From positions 1 to 23,213 of IMG/VR virus record IMGVR_UViG_3300044673_000232: a DNA stretch of 23,213 bases, one strand, 5' to 3'. This document shows, one piece after another, positions 10,601 to 19,030 of the stretch. The notes under the pieces are model-generated. The model ran no database searches, had not been told where the DNA came from, and saw only the letters and a list, made by a program, of their open reading frames with translations. The number at the start of each line of letters is the position of its first letter. The stretch's first letter is position 1. Source of the DNA: a virus. A program made the translations under genes and the position numbers.

Positions 10601-11101
10601 GTGAAGTACATAAAAAAGCCGGTTGAGATTGAAGCGTTTGTTTTTGTGGGCGGAAGCGTGGAGCCTGGATGGCCTATCGGATGGCTTTCCGTCCCTCATG
10701 TTTTTTCTGACGATGGTGAGAGCGTTATCATCCCGACACTCGAAGGAGATCACCGAGCGGATAAAGGTGATTACATAATCAAGGGCATCAAGGGCGAGTT
10801 CTATCCATGCAAGCCGGACATTTTCGTATTGACATACGAACCCACCTGGCCCAGCGGCCAGGACGAGGCGCGGGAGTTTCTTTTTAGCCTTGCCTCACTA
10901 AACGTGCAGGATAGAGTAATAGCTATCGTAGCCCGCGATGCCGCCCAGCGCGCCCATGGCAGACGCGACGCGGCGGAGGCGTTTTGCAAAGCGTGCCCTG
11001 GCGAACCTACGCCCAAATGCAAGATTGGATGCAAGGCTCTTAACACTATCCTCGGCGAGGTGAAGGGATCCGGAGGACAGCCCCCGGAAAAAGGAATATA
11101 A
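10601..11101 (+). CDS. Phage protein with conserved MKYIKKPVEIEA domain
   Basis: This is a 166-residue protein. The first 78 residues (MKYIKKPVEIEAFVFVGGSV, then TLEGDHRADKGDYIIKGIKG, EFYPCKPDIFVLTYE) belong to a small beta-rich protein family very common in phages of many hosts and of unknown function. Here it is extended by about 85 residues. The extension has a helical part (GQDEAREFLFSLASLNVQDR) and a Cys cluster CKACPGEPTPKCKIGC. The extension looks like a fusion with another small phage protein. The start is GTG at 10601. It is the last gene before the packaging module. Confidence 0.7.
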   Translation: MKYIKKPVEIEAFVFVGGSVEPGWPIGWLSVPHVFSDDGESVIIPTLEGDHRADKGDYIIKGIKGEFYPCKPDIFVLTYEPTWPSGQDEAREFLFSLASLNVQDRVIAIVARDAAQRAHGRRDAAEAFCKACPGEPTPKCKIGCKALNTILGEVKGSGGQPPEKGI

Positions 11102-11113
11102 TCCAGGAGAACG

Positions 11114-11767
11114 ATGCCCGACGCCCTTTTAACGCCGGAAGACGTGGCGACACCGATTGACGCCTTGAACCACCGCGAGAAGCGATTCGTCCATTCGTAC
11201 CTCGCCGATGGACGTTTCTGCCTGTCGGCGGCCGTCGCCTACGCCTACCCCGATGTCCCGCCGGAGCGCCGGGCGACCGTAGGGAACCGCGTCAGGAGCC
11301 GGCCGCACGTCAGGGCCGCGATCGCCTACCTCTGCGACCAGTCCGTTGCCTCGCTCCGGGAGCGCATCGAGTACACGCTGGCCCGATCCTTGAGCCTCCA
11401 GGCCTTCTTCAACCCGCTCGACATCATCGACAAGCAAGGCTTCCTCCGCCCGGAGATCGACCGGGACAACCTGGGCGAAATGGCCACGCTCATCCAAAGC
11501 ATTGACGCCAAGACCGGGACCGTGAAATTCGTCGACCGCCAGAAGGCCCTCGGGCAGCTCATGACGCTTATGGGATACGCGAGGGAAGCGCCGCCGCCGC
11601 GGGGCGATACCGTAGAAAACCACCTGCACGTCGGGGAAATGACCCCGGCCGTAGCCGAATTACTCGCCAAGATAATCAACGGAGGATCGCAGAGTGAACC
11701 GAAAGGAAGCGAATCTATCGTACAAGCTATTATTGGAACAAGCGCAGAAGGAGGGGTCGACCCATGA
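11114..11767 (+). CDS. Terminase small subunit
   Basis: This is a 217-residue protein directly before the large subunit. LNHREKRFVHSYLADGRFCL and AAVAYAYPDVPPERRATVGN form the HTH-type DNA-binding start of terminase small subunits: 'REKRFVxxYL...AxxxAY', then a turn, then RVRSRPHVRAAIAYL. A central helical oligomerisation part follows. It recognises phage DNA and regulates the large subunit during packaging. AGGAGA lies before the ATG. The last 74 bases overlap the large-subunit gene in another frame, so the C-terminal 24 residues (Ser/Gly-rich) may be dispensable. Confidence 0.8.
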   Translation: MPDALLTPEDVATPIDALNHREKRFVHSYLADGRFCLSAAVAYAYPDVPPERRATVGNRVRSRPHVRAAIAYLCDQSVASLRERIEYTLARSLSLQAFFNPLDIIDKQGFLRPEIDRDNLGEMATLIQSIDAKTGTVKFVDRQKALGQLMTLMGYAREAPPPRGDTVENHLHVGEMTPAVAELLAKIINGGSQSEPKGSESIVQAIIGTSAEGGVDP

Positions 11768-13208
11768 AGTCCTACGGACATTAACCCGGAACGACCCTTT
11801 CTTCCGCCTGGTCCACATCCTCCACCGGCCGGACGCGGACAACGATTGGGTCTATGAGCGATGCCGCGAGGTCCAGGAGAACCCCTGGGGATACCTCGAC
11901 CTCTGGGCGCGCGAGCATTACAAATCGACGATCCTCACCTTCAACGGGACGATCGGCGACATCATCAACGACCCGAACGGGACGACGGCCATATTCTCTT
12001 TCAACCGGCCGATAGCCAAGGCATTCCTCCGCCAGATCAAGTACGAGCTCGAGACGAACGAGAGCCTTAAGGAACTTTTTCCCGAGATCCTCTACCAGAA
12101 CCCCAAGAAGGAATCGCCCAAATGGTCCGAGGACGAGGGGATCACGGTCAAGCGGACGAGCAATTCCAAGGAGGCGACCGTCGAGGCCTGGGGCCTGGTA
12201 GACGGGCAGCCAACCTCGAAGCACTTCAAATATCGCCGATACGACGACGTAGTCACCAAGGACACGGTATCAACGCCGGAAATGATAGCCAAGACGAACG
12301 ATTCGATCCGGCTTTCCTACAACCTCGGGACGGTCGACGGCAAGCAGGGCTTCGTCGGGACCCGCTACCACTACGCGGATACCTACCAGATGCTCATAGA
12401 CAACCAGACGGCCATCCTCCGGTTATATACGGCCACCGAAAACGGGAAGCTCGACGGCAAGCCCGTACTCTGGCCGGAGGAAATCCTGGCGAAGAAGGTA
12501 CGGGACCAAGGCCCCTACGTTTCGGCCTGCCAGCTCTTCAACGACCCGGTTCAGCAGGACGCGCAGGGTTTCCGCGAGGAATGGCTCCGCTTCTGGAATG
12601 CCGACCGCTTCAACGGCTTGAACGTCTACATCCTCGTGGACCCGGCAAGCGAGAAGAAGCGCGGGTCGGATTACTCGGTTTTCTGGGTAGTAGGCCTGGG
12701 AGCCGACCGGAATCTCTACGTCCTCCGGATTATCAGGGACCGCCTGAACCTCGTGGAGCGCGCGAATATCCTTTTCAAGCTGCACCAGGACTACACCCCC
12801 GTCGCGGTCGGATACGAAAAGTATGGGCTCCAGGCCGACATCGAGCACATGAAAGACCGCATGACCCGAGACAATTACCGCTTTCCTATCATAGAACTAG
12901 GTGGTCAGACGCCCAAGCCAGACCGGATCCGGAAGCTCTTGCCGCTCTTCAACCAGGGCCGGATTTTCCTTCCGAATACGGCTCCATATACCCAATACGA
13001 CAAGACGCCCGTGGACCTCGTCAAGATATTCATTCAGGACGAGTACAAGGCTTTCCCTTTCACGGCCCACGACGACATGCTCGACAGCCTGGCCCGCGTC
13101 CTCGAGGAGGACTTATGCGCCGTATACCCTCGAGGGGATCGCCACGACCCAATGAATTCCATGCGATCGAGGGAGCAAAAATACGATCCACTTGACCATG
13201 GCCTATAA
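11694..13208 (+). CDS. Terminase large subunit (podovirus type)
   Basis: This is the 504-residue packaging motor. The ATPase half has a deviant Walker A, AREHYKST (72-79), as in many podovirus terminases, and a Walker B ending YDD (183-185). The nuclease half has VYILVDPASEKKRGSDYSVF (311-330, catalytic Asp316 and Asp327) and HDDMLDSLARV (459-469). It cuts concatemeric DNA and pumps it into the prohead through the portal encoded downstream. The start is GTG at 11694 with GGAGG about 8 bases upstream, inside the small-subunit gene. All catalytic positions are present. Confidence 0.92.
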   Translation: MNRKEANLSYKLLLEQAQKEGSTHEVLRTLTRNDPFFRLVHILHRPDADNDWVYERCREVQENPWGYLDLWAREHYKSTILTFNGTIGDIINDPNGTTAIFSFNRPIAKAFLRQIKYELETNESLKELFPEILYQNPKKESPKWSEDEGITVKRTSNSKEATVEAWGLVDGQPTSKHFKYRRYDDVVTKDTVSTPEMIAKTNDSIRLSYNLGTVDGKQGFVGTRYHYADTYQMLIDNQTAILRLYTATENGKLDGKPVLWPEEILAKKVRDQGPYVSACQLFNDPVQQDAQGFREEWLRFWNADRFNGLNVYILVDPASEKKRGSDYSVFWVVGLGADRNLYVLRIIRDRLNLVERANILFKLHQDYTPVAVGYEKYGLQADIEHMKDRMTRDNYRFPIIELGGQTPKPDRIRKLLPLFNQGRIFLPNTAPYTQYDKTPVDLVKIFIQDEYKAFPFTAHDDMLDSLARVLEEDLCAVYPRGDRHDPMNSMRSREQKYDPLDHGL

Positions 13209-13238
13209 AGGTGTATACTGGAATGAGCCGGGGGGCTT

Positions 13239-13772
13239 ATGGGTATTGGCGATTTTCTACAGGACGTGGCCTACTTCACGCTTTCGCCGATCCATGAGCT
13301 TGGTCATTGCCTGTTCGGATGGTTGTCCTTCAACCCGACGTTCATCACCGGGTGGACGACATCGGCAGTCTTCCGGGACGAGTTTTTCGTTTCCATCGGC
13401 GGAGTGCTTGGCGAGTGCCTTTTCTTGCTAGGCGTCGCCGAGCTGGTAGCGTGGAAGGCCAAGAAGAGGGCGACCTGGTGGGCAATCACCGGGATCCTGG
13501 CCGTCCTGGTTTTCTTCGGGATACCCGGAGGAACCTCGGACATCGCCTTCGATAAGCATTTTGCGGGATCAACGGGCGTAGGTTGGGCAATCTACTACGT
13601 CGGTTTCGTGGCGACCATCGCCGCGGTCTTTTACAGGAGAGGGAGAATATGGGCGATCCGGCGACGGACCTCTCGAAACTCTCACCGAGCCAAATCCGCG
13701 TACAAGAGTTTGGGGTCAACCCCTGGCTCGTCGATCCCGTCGGCGAAGCATTCCGCGCCCTCTCGGGCTTAA
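13239..13772 (+). CDS. Membrane protein with HELGH metalloprotease motif
   Basis: The N-terminal 136 residues are hydrophobic and coherent. HELGH (19-23) lies at the start, followed by FFVSIGGVLGECLFLLGVAE (49-68), a second membrane stretch at about 80-97, GTSDIAFDKHF (98-108) and a third at about 112-132. HELGH is the zinc motif of intramembrane M50/site-2-type proteases, and an Asp after the second helix (Asp101 or Asp105) could be the third ligand. The last 41 residues overlap the next gene and are Arg/Ser-rich, so the real fold probably ends near residue 137. The ATG at 13239 follows GGGGGG. It sits between terminase and portal, an unusual place for a membrane protein. Protease function is not proven. 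Confidence 0.6.
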   Translation: MGIGDFLQDVAYFTLSPIHELGHCLFGWLSFNPTFITGWTTSAVFRDEFFVSIGGVLGECLFLLGVAELVAWKAKKRATWWAITGILAVLVFFGIPGGTSDIAFDKHFAGSTGVGWAIYYVGFVATIAAVFYRRGRIWAIRRRTSRNSHRAKSAYKSLGSTPGSSIPSAKHSAPSRA

Positions 13773-14410
13773 TCAAGAAACTACCTACCAAGAAATCCGA
13801 CTCCCGCACGGACCGCCTTTACGACCTCGCCAACGCCTACCAAGCAGCCATCAAGTCCGGCGACCCGGAAAATATCCGCAAATTCGAGAAGACCCTCAGC
13901 CAGCGCGACCTCGTCGCGGCCATAGACTTCGCCGCCAAGAATGGCATGCTGTCCCAGGCGGAGAAGGACAAGGCCTACGCCGCCATGGGAACCAAGCCCG
14001 CGGCCGGACAGCTTGGATTCCTGGGCGTGACCCAGGCGGAGAACCCCGAGCCCTCCAAGCCAGTGACCTTCGGGGACCAGCCGATCGGCACCGAGCCCGC
14101 GGCGAACGCCTCTCCCGAGGGGAAGGGCTTCGACTTCAAGACCGACGAGAATGGAAAGGCCCCTGCCCGCTTCGAGTACCAAGACAAGGACCACCGCACC
14201 GAGCAGCCGGGCCTCAAGCCCATACAGACCATGCTTGCCAAGGCCGGGGCTTATGCCGCCGGCGCCAATTCTTCCCCCGACGGATACTTCGGTGACGACA
14301 CTCTCGCCGCCGTGAAGGCCTTCCAGGCCCAGAACGGACTCGACCCTACGGGCGCCCTCGATGAGGAAACGCTTAACCGCCTCAAGCTCAAATCAGAGCG
14401 GGGCCGGTGA
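13649..14410 (+). CDS. Virion-module protein with peptidoglycan-binding domain
   Basis: This is a 253-residue protein. Residues about 185-250 (LKPIQTMLAKAGAYAAG, SSPDGYFGDDTLAAVKAFQA, GLDPTGALDEETLNRLK) form a peptidoglycan-binding domain of the PG_binding_1 type, which fastens enzymes or structures to the cell wall. The first half has a helical part (YDLANAYQAAIKSGDPENIR) and a Pro/Ala-rich linker. No catalytic domain is visible. AGGAGAGGG precedes the ATG at 13649, so the longer frame from 13583 is not used. Its stop overlaps the portal start (GTGA). It could help the particle or a lysis enzyme hold the wall. Confidence 0.7.
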   Translation: MGDPATDLSKLSPSQIRVQEFGVNPWLVDPVGEAFRALSGLIKKLPTKKSDSRTDRLYDLANAYQAAIKSGDPENIRKFEKTLSQRDLVAAIDFAAKNGMLSQAEKDKAYAAMGTKPAAGQLGFLGVTQAENPEPSKPVTFGDQPIGTEPAANASPEGKGFDFKTDENGKAPARFEYQDKDHRTEQPGLKPIQTMLAKAGAYAAGANSSPDGYFGDDTLAAVKAFQAQNGLDPTGALDEETLNRLKLKSERGR

Positions 14411-16092
14411 AAGCAGAAGCAAGACCCGAAAACCGATCCATCCAAGACGAGAAGCTCAAGGAAGACCTCAAGCAGCAACTTGAGCAACTCCGCACCGTCC
14501 GCCAGCCGTGGGAAGGCCTCATCAAGGAATGCATGGAGTACGCCCTCCCCCGCCGCTCGACATGGGACGACGCGGAGACCGAGGGGAATAAGCCCTCCAG
14601 GCGCCTCTACAACACCGAGGCCATCAAGTACCTGGGGCTCCAGTCCAAGGGCTTCCAGGGCTACATGATCCCCCGGAATTCCACCTGGTTCAAGCTTAGA
14701 ATCGCGGGAAAAGAAAAGACCCCGATAGGCGCGCAACGCTGGCTCGAGGAAGTCGAGCGCATCATGTACGGCGCCTTTTCCATGTCCAATTTCTACGACG
14801 CCATGAGCGAATTCATCCCGGACTCGGGATGCTCCGGGACGGCCGTGGTCTATATCGGCGAGGGAGAGGGTGGAAAAATCCAGTTTTCCCCGCGCCATCC
14901 CTTCGAGTCCTTCATCGCCCAGGACGAAAACGGCGAGGTCGACACCCTCTTCCGCGAATTCCGCATGACAAGGCGGGCCATGATTTCCCAATTCGGGGAG
15001 AGCTCCGTCTACCAAAACGTCAAGCTGGGAGCGGAAAAGAACCCCTACGAGAAAGTCCGGATCCTCCACGCTGTCATGCCCCGCGGATCGGCAGGAAAGG
15101 CCGCGGGATCCAAGAGATTCGCGTCCTACTACCTCGACCTCGAGAACTCGCACATGCTCCGGACGGGCGGATACGACGAATTCCCCTACCTGGTATGGCG
15201 CCCGACACGCAATTCATACGAGACCTATGGGCGCAGCGCGACCATGGACGCCCTGCCCGACATCAAGATGCTGAACCAAATGGCGAGGACGACCATCAAC
15301 CTGGCCCAGATGATATCCGACCCGCCCCTGAATATCCCAGAGTCCATGAAGGGCTTCGAGCAGATCGTCCCGCACGGCTACAACTACAACGCGGCCGGAC
15401 AGAAGATCGAGCCCGTCGTCCTGGGGCAGAACTACCCGATCAGCCTGGACGCCGTGAACCGGCAGTCCCAGCTCGTCAAGGACTCCTTCAACGTCGACTT
15501 TTATCTCCTCTTGTCCCAGGCCCAGCAGTCCGGGCATGAGAAGACTGTCCGCGAGGTCATCGAGCTCCAGGGAGAGAAGGCCGCGATCCTGGGCGTGACG
15601 ATCAACAGCTTCGAGTCCGAGGTCCTCCAGCCCTGCATCCAGCGCATGTTCGCCATCCTCCAGCGCCGGGGAGAAATCCCGCCCATCCCGCAGGATCTCC
15701 AGGCGGTTGGCGGACGCATCGAGATCGACTACGTCGGCCCGATGGCCCAGGCGCAGAAGAAATACTACCAGACGCAGGGCGTGACCCAAGCCCTGAATGT
15801 CTTCCTGCCCGTGGCCCAGGCCATCCCGTCGATGATGGACCGGATCAACCCCGACGAGCTGGGGAAGGCCATCCTGGACGGCTTATCGATGCCCGCGATC
15901 ATCCAGCGCGACGACCAGGAGGTCGAGCAGGTAAGGAAAGCCGTGGCGGCCCAGCAACAGCAGATGATGCAGCAGCAGATGGGCATGGAGCAGGAGAAGA
16001 CCATCGCGGCCAACGTGGACAAGCTTAACCAGCAGGTCCAGCCCGGATCACTCCTCGAGTCCATGGGTAAGGCCGCCGGAGGCAAGCGATGA
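14407..16092 (+). CDS. Head-tail connector (portal) protein, podovirus type
   Basis: This is a 561-residue protein. The sequence LRTVRQPWEGLIKECMEYAL, PRRSTWDD, QGYMIPRNSTWFKLRI, WRPTRNSYETYGRSATMDAL and LNQMARTTINLAQM is the Head-tail_con family of T7/BPP-1-like podoviruses. The protein forms a 12-subunit ring at one vertex through which DNA enters and leaves. The C-terminus is Gln-rich (QQQQMMQQQMG) and probably points into the head. The GTG start overlaps the upstream stop. The next gene overlaps by 4 bases. It has the usual length for the family. Confidence 0.92.
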   Translation: MKAEARPENRSIQDEKLKEDLKQQLEQLRTVRQPWEGLIKECMEYALPRRSTWDDAETEGNKPSRRLYNTEAIKYLGLQSKGFQGYMIPRNSTWFKLRIAGKEKTPIGAQRWLEEVERIMYGAFSMSNFYDAMSEFIPDSGCSGTAVVYIGEGEGGKIQFSPRHPFESFIAQDENGEVDTLFREFRMTRRAMISQFGESSVYQNVKLGAEKNPYEKVRILHAVMPRGSAGKAAGSKRFASYYLDLENSHMLRTGGYDEFPYLVWRPTRNSYETYGRSATMDALPDIKMLNQMARTTINLAQMISDPPLNIPESMKGFEQIVPHGYNYNAAGQKIEPVVLGQNYPISLDAVNRQSQLVKDSFNVDFYLLLSQAQQSGHEKTVREVIELQGEKAAILGVTINSFESEVLQPCIQRMFAILQRRGEIPPIPQDLQAVGGRIEIDYVGPMAQAQKKYYQTQGVTQALNVFLPVAQAIPSMMDRINPDELGKAILDGLSMPAIIQRDDQEVEQVRKAVAAQQQQMMQQQMGMEQEKTIAANVDKLNQQVQPGSLLESMGKAAGGKR

Positions 16093-16403
16093 ACCCCGCC
16101 ATTGCATGGCTTAAGGACAAGCACCCCGACGAGCAGATGGCGGAGATCCAGCGCCGTTTCCGCATAGTTTTCGATGGCATCGATGGCACGTTCGTCCTGG
16201 CCGTCCTCCTGGACGACCTGGGATTCTGGCGGAACGCCGATTCCCCCGGGACGATGGAGCTCAAGAACTTCGGCACTTTTCTTTTAAGGGACAGGCTAGG
16301 GATGCGCGACTTGGTCGACGTTACCCAGGCCCTCCTCACGACAGAACCCAAGGAGATACCGCATGGACGCACAGACCGCGCCGACGAACCCGACATCGGA
16401 TAA
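16089..16403 (+). CDS. Bbp19-like small virion-module protein
   Basis: This is a 104-residue protein. RRFRIVFDGIDGTFVLAVLL, a D-D-LGFW stretch, and RDRLGMRDLVDVTQALL resemble the Bbp19-like family: a phosphofructokinase-unrelated, phage-specific small helical protein that lies between the portal and scaffold genes in BPP-1-like phages. Its function is not established. The ATG overlaps the portal stop (ATGA). Its last 41 bases overlap the scaffold gene, so its C-terminal tail is free to vary. The family match is by pattern and gene order. Confidence 0.6.
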   Translation: MNPAIAWLKDKHPDEQMAEIQRRFRIVFDGIDGTFVLAVLLDDLGFWRNADSPGTMELKNFGTFLLRDRLGMRDLVDVTQALLTTEPKEIPHGRTDRADEPDIG

Positions 16404-17250
16404 TTCGCCCGCGCCCGCGCTTACGGAGGGGAGCACCGGAGGCTTCCTGGACGGAGTAATGTCAGCCAATTCCGGCGATGGTGGGAAGGAGACCCCCGCG
16501 CAGACGACCCCGGCCCAAGGCCAGGGAAGCGAGCCCGAGAAGACCCAGGCCACCGCCCAGCCCGCGACGCCGTTGGCGACCGCGGAGGGCAAGGGCGACA
16601 TACCCGCATGGACGAAGCAGCTCAAGGCCGACCTCCAGGGCAACGCGAGCCTGACCAAATTCCGGGATATCTCGGAAATCGGGAAGGCATATCTCGAGCT
16701 CGAAGGCAAGCTAGGGTCCGCCATCATCCCGCCGGCGAAAGACGCCCCCCAAGAGGCATGGGACGCATTCCATCAGAAGATGGGACGGCCCAAAACCCCA
16801 CAAGACTATTCCCTGGAAGCACCGAAAGACCTTCCCAAGGGGATGAACTACACGACCGAATCCACGAAGGAATTCCGCGAGCTGGTATTCTCGCTTGGCC
16901 TGTCCCAGGACCAAGCCTCGAAGCTGCATTCCTCCATGCTCCAGGCGTCGATTCAGGCGACCGCGGCCCAAACCGCGGCCCGCGCGAGCGAAGCCAAGGC
17001 ATGTGAGGCGGCCCTCCGCGAGGAGTACGGGGACAAGTACCCCAAGAGGATCGAGAACATCCGGCGCGCTGTCACCACCTTCGGGGACAAGGAAATCATC
17101 AAGAAGATCAGCGAGCGCGGGCTGGACTGCGACGTGGGCTTCATGAAATTCCTGTCGGCCGTGGGCGAAGAACTCCGCGAGGACTCCCTCGTCGGCGCGA
17201 ACGCCGCAGGATCATCCACCGAAAAAGGCTTTGCGTTCCCGGGAATATAA
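16363..17250 (+). CDS. Scaffold (capsid assembly) protein
   Basis: This is a 295-residue protein. The first 80 residues are Ala/Pro/Thr/Gln-rich and disordered. The remainder is helical, with KADLQGNASLTKFRDISEIG, AYLELEGKLG and MGRPKTPQDYSLEAPKDLP, a pattern seen in podovirus capsid-assembly proteins encoded just before the major capsid gene. It guides capsid subunits into a closed prohead and then leaves. AAGGAG precedes the ATG at 16363, inside the Bbp19-like gene. The absence of a protease motif argues that it exits intact or is cleaved by another enzyme. Confidence 0.8.
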   Translation: MDAQTAPTNPTSDNSPAPALTEGSTGGFLDGVMSANSGDGGKETPAQTTPAQGQGSEPEKTQATAQPATPLATAEGKGDIPAWTKQLKADLQGNASLTKFRDISEIGKAYLELEGKLGSAIIPPAKDAPQEAWDAFHQKMGRPKTPQDYSLEAPKDLPKGMNYTTESTKEFRELVFSLGLSQDQASKLHSSMLQASIQATAAQTAARASEAKACEAALREEYGDKYPKRIENIRRAVTTFGDKEIIKKISERGLDCDVGFMKFLSAVGEELREDSLVGANAAGSSTEKGFAFPGI

Positions 17251-17265
17251 AACCGGAGGCCTTCA

Positions 17266-18237
17266 ATGGCCACCCTTAACGCGATAGACCAGCTCTCCCC
17301 CCTCGAGGTAGCGCGCCGCCAGGCCAATGGCGAGACGCGCAAGATCATCGAGGCTTTGTCCGAGACCAATGAAATCCTCATTGACGCCCCGATCCTCGAG
17401 GCCAATGACGGAACCGTCAACAACACCACCGTCCGGACCGTCATCCCTTCGGGAACCAGGCGTCTGTACAATGAGGACATCCTCAGCCACGCCTCGAAGA
17501 CCAAGCTGATCCAGGACTACATCGAAATGCTGGAGGACTACTCCGACGTGGACGCCGACTTGGCCGACCACGCCCCCAGCCGCGACGCCCTCCTCCAGTC
17601 CGAGTCCGAGGCGTTCCTCCAGGGCATGGGCCAGACCCAGGCCGACGACATCGTCTACGGCAACCGGGCCGCGGATCCCGCGCAGATCACCGGTTTTCAG
17701 CCCAGGTACAACGCCCTGGCCTCCGGATCCGTCGTGGCCCCGGCAACCGCCGCGTCCTCGAACGGCACGAGCCTTTGGATGGTCAAATGGGGTCCCCAGA
17801 CCTGCCACTTGATCTACCCCCGCGGCCGCAGCTCCGACCTGGGAATCAAGAGGGAATTCGTCGGCAAGGTCCACGCCCCGACCTCGAACGGCAAGCACCC
17901 GGTCTACGAGACCTTCTTCTCCACCCACTTCGGTCTGGCGGTCAAGGACCCGCGCGCCGTGAAGCGCGTCGCCAACATCAAGACCGACGGAACCGCGTCC
18001 GGCGAAGAGATCGTCAAGCGCATCCTGGCCCTCAAGAATTCCTTCCCCGCGGGGCAGGGAAACATCGTCCTCTACGCCAACAGCATCGTGAAGACCGCGA
18101 TCGAGGAATACCTCCTGGGACGCGCGAACGTGAACTACACCGTCGACGACCCGTGGGGCCGCCCGACGACCCAGGTGTTCCAGATGCGCCTCCGCCAGGT
18201 GGACGCCATCATCAACACCGAAACGATCCTCAGCTAG
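17266..18237 (+). CDS. Major capsid protein
   Basis: This is a 323-residue protein of BPP-1-like type. MATLNAIDQLSPLEVARRQA, TVRTVIPSGTRRLYNEDI, YGNRAADPAQITGFQPRY, MVKWGPQTCHLIYPRG and NFxPAGQGNIVLYAN-type segments are typical of this HK97-fold capsid family. It forms the icosahedral shell. CGGAGG precedes the ATG, 15 bases after the scaffold stop. A strong terminator follows the gene. The coding sequence is the most codon-biased in the window, with nearly all third positions C or G, as expected for a highly expressed structural gene. Confidence 0.9.
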   Translation: MATLNAIDQLSPLEVARRQANGETRKIIEALSETNEILIDAPILEANDGTVNNTTVRTVIPSGTRRLYNEDILSHASKTKLIQDYIEMLEDYSDVDADLADHAPSRDALLQSESEAFLQGMGQTQADDIVYGNRAADPAQITGFQPRYNALASGSVVAPATAASSNGTSLWMVKWGPQTCHLIYPRGRSSDLGIKREFVGKVHAPTSNGKHPVYETFFSTHFGLAVKDPRAVKRVANIKTDGTASGEEIVKRILALKNSFPAGQGNIVLYANSIVKTAIEEYLLGRANVNYTVDDPWGRPTTQVFQMRLRQVDAIINTETILS

Positions 18238-18253
18238 GCAGACCCGAGCCTGC

Positions 18254-18279
18254 CCGGCCCCGTATGGGGCCGGTTATTT
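18254..18279 (+). terminator. Terminator after the capsid gene
   Basis: CCGGCCCC-GTAT-GGGGCCGG is a perfect 8-pair stem with a 4-base loop, followed by TTATTT. It would set capsid mRNA apart from the downstream tail genes, or be only partly effective so that capsid is made in excess. Confidence 0.75.
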
Positions 18280-18296
18280 CCATTAGGAGTAAAGAC

Positions 18297-18713
18297 ATGA
18301 TGCCTTTCGATAGTAAACACGTTATGAGCGAGGCGCAGTCCTTCGCCAGCGCCGCCGGCGACGTGATCTCCACCAACGTCATCAATCTCGGAACGGGAGC
18401 GGACAACGGCGACGGCGCCGAACTCTTCTGGGAGGTATGGATTTCCACCCTCATGGCGGGAACCGCGGGCTCGACCCTGACGATCACCCTCCAGGACTGC
18501 GCCACCGAAGGCGGGACCTACCGCACCGTCCTGGCTACCAGGGCCTTCGCCATCGCTGACGTGATCGCCAGCAAGGACAAGCCCTTCCTCCGCGTCGGCC
18601 TTCCCGGCGGAGTCCAGGGCGTCCGCCAGTTCGTCCGGACCCTCTTCACCATCGGCACGCAGACCTGCTCTGCCGGCGCCGCCACCTCCGCCCTCACCGC
18701 GAAGGCCGCGTAG
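18297..18713 (+). CDS. Capsid accessory protein, Bbp16-like
   Basis: This is a 138-residue beta-rich protein next to the major capsid gene. FDSKHVMSEAQSFASAAGDV, ISTNVINLGTG, STLTITLQDCATEGGTY and FLRVGLPGGVQGVRQFVRTL fit the Bbp16-like jellyroll proteins that decorate or cement the capsid in BPP-1-like phages. TAGGAG lies before two adjacent ATG codons (18297, 18300); either may be used. Family by pattern and position. Confidence 0.75.
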   Translation: MMPFDSKHVMSEAQSFASAAGDVISTNVINLGTGADNGDGAELFWEVWISTLMAGTAGSTLTITLQDCATEGGTYRTVLATRAFAIADVIASKDKPFLRVGLPGGVQGVRQFVRTLFTIGTQTCSAGAATSALTAKAA

Positions 18714-18982
18714 TGGCCGCGGACAACAAGTCGCTGTCCGCCAAGGACTACGAGGACGCGCAGAAGCTCCCCGCGGGGTTCGAGGAACCCACCATTGCCC
18801 GCCCGGACATGATTCAGACGGACGAGGGCATCAAGAAGGCCGACGAGAAGGCCCAGCCGAAAGAGGGCCAGTGGGTCAAGGCGACCTGCAAAACCCTCTA
18901 CCAGGACGTGCTTTTCTACGCCGACGCCAAGCTCTTCATTCCGGAGGGCCAGGACGTTCCCCCGAACTTCACGCCCATGTAA
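18713..18982 (+). CDS. Hypothetical virion-module protein
   Basis: This is an 89-residue protein. The GTG start shares one base with the stop of the Bbp16-like gene. The sequence begins MAADNKSLSAKDYEDAQKLP and ends with a small folded-looking part, GQWVKATCKTLYQDVLFYAD then FIPEGQDVPPNF. The end resembles short head-associated proteins after capsid genes, but I cannot assign a family. A strong terminator follows. Confidence 0.6.
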   Translation: MAADNKSLSAKDYEDAQKLPAGFEEPTIARPDMIQTDEGIKKADEKAQPKEGQWVKATCKTLYQDVLFYADAKLFIPEGQDVPPNFTPM

Positions 18983-18990
18983 CCCAAGCC

Positions 18991-19016
18991 GCCGGGGGCA
19001 CCGCGCCCCCGGCTTT
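18991..19016 (+). terminator. Terminator before the tail genes
   Basis: GCCGGGGGC (18991-18999) pairs perfectly with GCCCCCGGC (19005-19013) around ACCGC, followed by TTT. This is the second strong stem in 800 bases and separates head and tail genes. Confidence 0.7.
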
Positions 19017-19030
19017 CCTGGAGGAGAATC

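Noticed and set aside
9699-11101. A third integron cassette
   Set aside because: It starts with the correct TTAGAC end, but no matching GTCTAAC box or folded site follows before the terminase genes, and it holds several coupled genes.
12122-13195. Long plus-strand frame inside the terminase gene
   Set aside because: It is an alternative frame of the large terminase gene, full of Arg/Pro/Gly; the terminase reading has all expected motifs.
14251-15153. 300-codon minus-strand frame over the portal gene
   Set aside because: It is antisense to a well-supported portal protein, with no start signal.
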